From Kiritimatiellia bacterium (GTDB lineage Bacteria > Verrucomicrobiota > Kiritimatiellia > RFP12 > UBA1067), in contig JAFTCL010000012.1 of NCBI GenBank assembly GCA_017454745.1, positions 89,882-153,881 of the forward strand: DNA of 64,000 nucleotides, in the 5' to 3' direction. Below, in pieces: positions 61,022 to 64,000 of this stretch. Below the pieces are notes generated by a model, which was not told where the DNA came from, did no database searches, and saw nothing but the letters and a program-made list of their open reading frames with translations. A program made the position numbers and the translations under genes. Each line of letters opens with the position of its first letter. Position 1 is the first letter of the stretch.

Positions 61022-61977
61022 CGCACCCCCCAACCGAGCAGATGCGGCACGGCACCCACGAGCACATACATGGCGACGGTCCAGAGTCCCGAGGCGAGTT
61101 CGATGAAGTGCCCGGTCTTACGCCCAAACAGAAAGGCGACCGCCGGGGCCTCGCACAGGAGGAACGACAGCGTCAGCCCAATGCCTCCCCGCAACAGGAA
61201 ACCGCGCGCCCAGCAGCAGCCTAGGGAGAGCCCCCAGGTCAGCGTCAGGAGGACAATCCAGACAGCCGCAGCGCGGAAACGCCCCCACAGCGCAGAATAA
61301 GTTTCGACTCCCGGCTCCTCGTCTTCGGGTATGCGGATCTTGCGCCCGATCTCAATGATGCAGCCATTGGTGAAGGTGAGCGCCAGAAAGAGGAACATCC
61401 CCGACGGCAACCGCACGCCTTTGACGATCCAATCCAGTCCCGAGGTGTAGAAGTCGATGAGCGGCATCACTATCATGTGCGTGAGCATGTAGATAACGGG
61501 ATGGCGGCGCAGCCACGCGGGAACGAAGAACTCCTTCCACATCAGCAGGAGATAGCCGAGGGACAGCGCAAGGGGTGCGAGCAGCCAGGGCGCGACGCAT
61601 GCGTTCGCGACTAAAACGAAGGCGATGACACCGAGGATGAGGCCACGTAGTTCGCCGAAGGTGACGAGGCCGCGCGGGACGGCGCGGTAAGGCCGGTATT
61701 TCGCATCGTCATCGGCATCCTTGAACTCATCGAAGAGCCTCAGCAGGAAGAAGAGGCCGAACGAGGTGGCGACGCCGACAGCCATCACCAGCCCGTCGAT
61801 CAAACCGGAACGCCCACCGCTCAACACCGAATAACCCGATGCCGAAAAGGTGAAAGCCGCGACAAGCGGCAGATACTGCTGCAGCGGGAAGCGCTCTTTC
61901 TGGTAGATCCAGAAGCGGACGGGCAACGCCCGCATGTTGTCCTTCAAATCAATCGGTCTGTCTTGTTCGCGTATCAT
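61018..61977 (-). CDS. UbiA-family prenyltransferase
   Basis: Integral membrane enzyme that joins an isoprenyl diphosphate to an acceptor. The 319-residue protein has about eight or nine hydrophobic helices. The first Asp-rich motif is FFLLRLFDEFKDADDDAKYR, followed by PYRAVPRGLV. The second motif is EIGRKIRIPEDEEPGVETYS. Both match the diphosphate/Mg-binding sites of UbiA enzymes. The acceptor could be an aromatic acid, a glycerol phosphate or a sugar; the sequence does not say. It is the first gene of the six-gene overlapping series and starts 76 bases after the FGGY kinase gene, with no strong promoter in between. Confidence 0.88.
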   Translation of the reverse strand: MIREQDRPIDLKDNMRALPVRFWIYQKERFPLQQYLPLVAAFTFSASGYSVLSGGRSGLIDGLVMAVGVATSFGLFFLLRLFDEFKDADDDAKYRPYRAVPRGLVTFGELRGLILGVIAFVLVANACVAPWLLAPLALSLGYLLLMWKEFFVPAWLRRHPVIYMLTHMIVMPLIDFYTSGLDWIVKGVRLPSGMFLFLALTFTNGCIIEIGRKIRIPEDEEPGVETYSALWGRFRAAAVWIVLLTLTWGLSLGCCWARGFLLRGGIGLTLSFLLCEAPAVAFLFGRKTGHFIELASGLWTVAMYVLVGAVPHLLGWGVR

Positions 61978-62053
61978 TGCTACTTTTCACCCTGTTGATT
62001 TCTTGCGCTCCCCCGTTAGCCATTAACCGGTGCAACACCAGCCGCCAGGCCTT

Positions 62054-63580
62054 CTAGAGCGACAGGGCGGCGCGTTCGGCGGCCAGGGCTTTCGAGAAAC
62101 GCTCGGCGTAGGCCTTGAAACCTGCCACTCCTTCGGGCGTCGGGGCCAGGGTTTCCTTTTCTGCGGAAGCGAACACTTCCCCCAGAAAAGTGTCGAGGCT
62201 TACGCCGGATTGCGACTTTAGCGCGTAGGCCGCCAAGAGCGCCATGCCCCACGGCCCGCCCTCGCCGGCGGTCTCCATGCAGGTTACGGGGGACTCCAGC
62301 GCGTCCGCCAGATATTGCTGCGCCACGCCGCGGTCCTTGAAAATCCCGCCGTGGCCGGTGACGGAATCGATCCTCAACCCTTCGGGCTTGAGTTTGTCCA
62401 GCCCCAGCTTCATCGTCACGAAGGCAGAATAGATGTTGGCCCGCATGAAATTCGCCAGCGTGAATTTGGCATCGGCAGCGCGCAGCACCAGCGGACGGCC
62501 CTCGGAGAAACCGGTGACCGGCTCGCCGGAGACGTAGGGCACGGTAACCACCCCGCCGCAGTCGGGGTCGCCGTTAAGAGATTCGCGGAAGAGCCGCGAA
62601 TAGTCGCCGCCCAGCAGCTTCACCCAGGCGTTGAGGTCGCTGGTGCAGGTGTTGGCGTGGCTCATCGCCACCAGCTTGCCGGTCGGGGTCGCCACCACGT
62701 CGATTTCGGGGTACAGCCCCTTGAGCGCCCGCTCCAGCACCACCAGCGTGAAGATGCTAGTCCCGGCGGAGACGTTGGCGGTGCGCGGGACGACGGAGTT
62801 GGTGGCCACCATGCCGGTTTCGGCGTCGCCCTCCGGCGGCGCCACCGGGCACCCCGCCTCAAGTTCGCCGGAGGGGTCGAGCAGCAGTGCGCCGGCTTCG
62901 GTGAGGCAACCGCCCGACTCGCCGGCCGGCAGAACCTTGGGGAGAATGCCGCGAACGCGCCAGGGGTAGCGGCGTTCGGCTACCATCGCCTCGAACCGGT
63001 CCGCCATGCCCTGGTGGTAGTCGCAAGTCTCGGGGTCGATCGGGAACATCCCGCTGGCCTCGCCGACGCCCGCCACCTTTTGCCCGGTCAGCTGCCAATG
63101 GAAGTATCCGGCCAGCGTGGTCAGGAAATCGATGGACCGGACGTGCGCGGAGTCGTTGAGGATCTCCTGATAGAGGTGCGCCACCGACCACCGCTGCGGG
63201 ATGTTGAATTGGAAAGCCCCGGTGAGCCGTTCCGCCGCCTCCCCGGTGATGGTGTTGCGCCAGGTGCGGAACTCGCAGAGCTGCCGCCCCCCGCGGTCGA
63301 ACGGCAAGTAGCCGTGCATCATTCCGGAAATGCCCAGCGCGCCCAGGCGGGTGAGCCTCGCCCCGGTCTTTTCGGCGTAGTCGGCCTTGAGCCGCGCGAA
63401 GGCGTCCCGCAGCCCGGCGGCGGCGTCCGCCAACGAATAGGTCCAGACGCCGTTTTGGAGCGCGTTCTCCCACTCGTGCGCCCCGCTGGCCACCGGACGG
63501 CAAACACCGTCGATCGCCACCGCCTTGATCCGCGTTGAACCGAACTCAATCCCGACCACTGGTAAATACGACAAAGACAT
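62054..63580 (-). CDS. FGGY-family carbohydrate kinase (pentulose kinase, ribulokinase/xylulokinase-like)
   Basis: Phosphorylates a sugar, probably a pentulose, with ATP. The 508-residue protein has the N-terminal phosphate motif VVGIEFGSTRIKAVAID, then HEWENALQNGVWTYSL, LGISGMMHGYLPF with FRTWRNTITGEAAE, and FNIPQRWSVAHLYQEIL. The nucleotide-binding blocks are TANVSAGTSIFTLVV and VTGHGGIFKDRG. From memory, this subtype occurs in L-arabinose or xylose utilisation loci of Firmicutes and gut bacteria. AAGGAG precedes ATG 63580. Transketolase elsewhere in the window would take the product into the pentose phosphate pathway. Confidence 0.87.
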   Translation of the reverse strand: MSLSYLPVVGIEFGSTRIKAVAIDGVCRPVASGAHEWENALQNGVWTYSLADAAAGLRDAFARLKADYAEKTGARLTRLGALGISGMMHGYLPFDRGGRQLCEFRTWRNTITGEAAERLTGAFQFNIPQRWSVAHLYQEILNDSAHVRSIDFLTTLAGYFHWQLTGQKVAGVGEASGMFPIDPETCDYHQGMADRFEAMVAERRYPWRVRGILPKVLPAGESGGCLTEAGALLLDPSGELEAGCPVAPPEGDAETGMVATNSVVPRTANVSAGTSIFTLVVLERALKGLYPEIDVVATPTGKLVAMSHANTCTSDLNAWVKLLGGDYSRLFRESLNGDPDCGGVVTVPYVSGEPVTGFSEGRPLVLRAADAKFTLANFMRANIYSAFVTMKLGLDKLKPEGLRIDSVTGHGGIFKDRGVAQQYLADALESPVTCMETAGEGGPWGMALLAAYALKSQSGVSLDTFLGEVFASAEKETLAPTPEGVAGFKAYAERFSKALAAERAALSL

Positions 63581-63636
63581 TTGGGCAACTCCTTTTCTTC
63601 AGTTAGAAGGTTACGGCTTATCCACTGTTGCCAAAC

Positions 63637-63665
63637 AGTCTAACACATTCCGGCAAGATCCGCAA
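63637..63665 (-). promoter_or_regulatory. Predicted promoter of the FGGY kinase gene
   Basis: On the minus strand TTGCGG (63665-63660) and TAGACT (63642-63637) are 17 bases apart, with the start codon about 50 bases downstream of the expected start point. It may also serve the six-gene operon further on. Confidence 0.45.
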
Positions 63666-63828
63666 CGCGGAAATTTCGAACCGCGAGCGGCAATCTGCAA
63701 AATTGGATTTAGTCTTTTTAGCCATAAAGGGAGGGACGCGCTCCGTCGCGTCCGCTGTGAACTACCCCGCAACATTCCCGTGAGCGGCGTTAGTCACGAA
63801 CAAATCCGTTTGTTTTCGGCCGCAAAGG

Positions 63829-63834
63829 TATAAT
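63829..63834 (+). promoter_or_regulatory. -10 element of a probable rRNA operon promoter
   Basis: A consensus TATAAT preceded by GG. The expected -35 position (about 63806-63811) is CCGTTT, a poor match, inside a small inverted repeat ACAAA-TCCG-TTTGT. Transcription would start near 63841 and run toward the window end through two hairpins and a boxA-like site. Confidence 0.5.
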
Positions 63835-63836
63835 GT

Positions 63837-63877
63837 AGAACGAGCCTTCTTTCTAACGATGGGGAAGGGTTCGTTCT
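63837..63877 (+). promoter_or_regulatory. Leader hairpin next to the boxA-like site
   Basis: AGAACGAGCCTTC (63837-63849) pairs with GAAGGGTTCGTTCT (63864-63877). The stem is 13 base pairs with one G-T pair and one bulged base, and the loop is about 14 bases. Its right arm runs into the boxA-like sequence. A boxB-type role beside boxA, as in rRNA leaders, is likely. Confidence 0.5.
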
Positions 63878-63884
63878 TTGACAA
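63872..63884 (+). promoter_or_regulatory. boxA-like antitermination element (rRNA leader)
   Basis: CGTTCTTTGACAA matches the boxA sequence of bacterial rRNA operons (Escherichia coli TGCTCTTTAACAA; many others TGTTCTTTGA). In rRNA operons boxA recruits the Nus antitermination complex. Its place between a TATAAT and a long hairpin suggests that a 16S rRNA gene begins beyond base 64000. Confidence 0.55.
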
Positions 63885-63901
63885 CTGGTTGGGCAATAAG
63901 C

Positions 63902-63973
63902 GACTTGCAAACATGCCAACACGCGCGCCTGCGTCGTGAAAGCGCCGCGCGCGCGTTGACATGTTCACAAGTC
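63902..63973 (+). promoter_or_regulatory. Long leader hairpin, possible RNase III processing stem
   Basis: Arms at 63902-63928 and 63947-63973 pair as blocks of 6, 6, 3 and 7 base pairs (GACTTG/CAAGTC, AACATG/CATGTT, AAC/GTT, CGCGCGC/GCGCGCG), separated by small internal loops. The loop is about 18 bases. No coding frame fits here. Such long stems are typical of precursor rRNA leaders. Confidence 0.5.
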
Positions 63974-64000
63974 TTCGCGCCAGACGCAAAAAGACCCTCC

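Noticed and set aside
59927..61300. 457-codon plus-strand frame opposite the PEP-synthase-like gene
   Set aside because: Arg-rich shadow of a gene with intact ATP-grasp motifs on the minus strand.
1..64000. CRISPR arrays, insertion sequences or transposase genes
   Set aside because: No regularly spaced repeats and no transposase or integrase motifs were seen in the reading frames.

Overview
This window comes from a GC-rich, Gram-negative-type bacterial chromosome. The best guess is an uncultured member of the PVC group (Kiritimatiellota, Lentisphaerae or Verrucomicrobia), probably gut- or sediment-associated. The evidence is indirect: many secreted glycan-active proteins (GH78, GH125, GHL10-like, two BNR/sialidase-fold proteins), Tat-exported Gfo/Idh/MocA oxidoreductases, SUMF1/FGE-like domains, and a giant secreted protein with autotransporter-type beta-strand and PA14-like modules. 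No rRNA lies inside the window to settle it, although the last 200 bases look like the leader of an rRNA operon whose 16S gene would start just outside. All statements about base composition are by eye.

Layout. Bases 1-2.3 kb: a cut-off unknown gene and a membrane-anchored tandem AAA+ (CbxX/SpoVK-type) ATPase. 2.4-9.6 kb: an AT-richer, probably acquired defence island. It has a promoter with two palindromes upstream, then four overlapping genes: a C5-cytosine methyltransferase with an extra N-terminal domain, a SacI-like restriction endonuclease, a RadC/JAMM protein, and a 1298-residue Mrr-like nuclease-STAND NTPase resembling Avs-type sensors. 9.9-18.5 kb (minus strand): hemL and a cyclophilin lipoprotein, then a rhamnosidase, an SDR dehydrogenase, an LRR protein and a GHL10-like protein. 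18.7-21 kb: an exported metallo-beta-lactamase-fold protein and a sialidase-fold protein. 21-29 kb (plus strand): tex, nnr, a LamG/sialidase-fold protein, queD and queE in close series. 29.2-30.7 kb: an HtrA protease with its own terminator. 31-33.5 kb: a CPBP membrane protease coupled to a tandem SUMF1-domain protein. 33.7-40.8 kb: the giant 2364-residue secreted protein.

41-45.2 kb (plus strand): two Tat-exported oxidoreductases and a xylose-isomerase-like TIM barrel, probably one sugar-oxidation operon. 45.2-52.8 kb (minus strand): transketolase, GH125 mannosidase, terminator, AsmA-like envelope protein and a PAS histidine kinase. 52.9-53.8 kb: a secreted thioredoxin-like protein whose N-terminus carries a motif resembling the start of GH92 mannosidases. 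53.9-62 kb (minus strand): six genes that all overlap, namely UbiA prenyltransferase, PEP-synthase-like phosphotransferase, BtaA-like aminocarboxypropyl transferase, SEC59/phytol-kinase-like membrane protein, GNAT and an AMP-forming ligase. 62-63.6 kb: an FGGY sugar kinase. 63.8-64.0 kb: promoter element, hairpins and a boxA-like site.

The two strongest candidates for something undescribed are the four-gene R-M/RadC/STAND defence operon and the six-gene overlapping operon, which looks like a pathway for an unusual prenyl or aminocarboxypropyl membrane lipid. Several promoters share the form TTGNNN-17 bp-TANNNT, and they help fix the start codons of tex and the cyclophilin.
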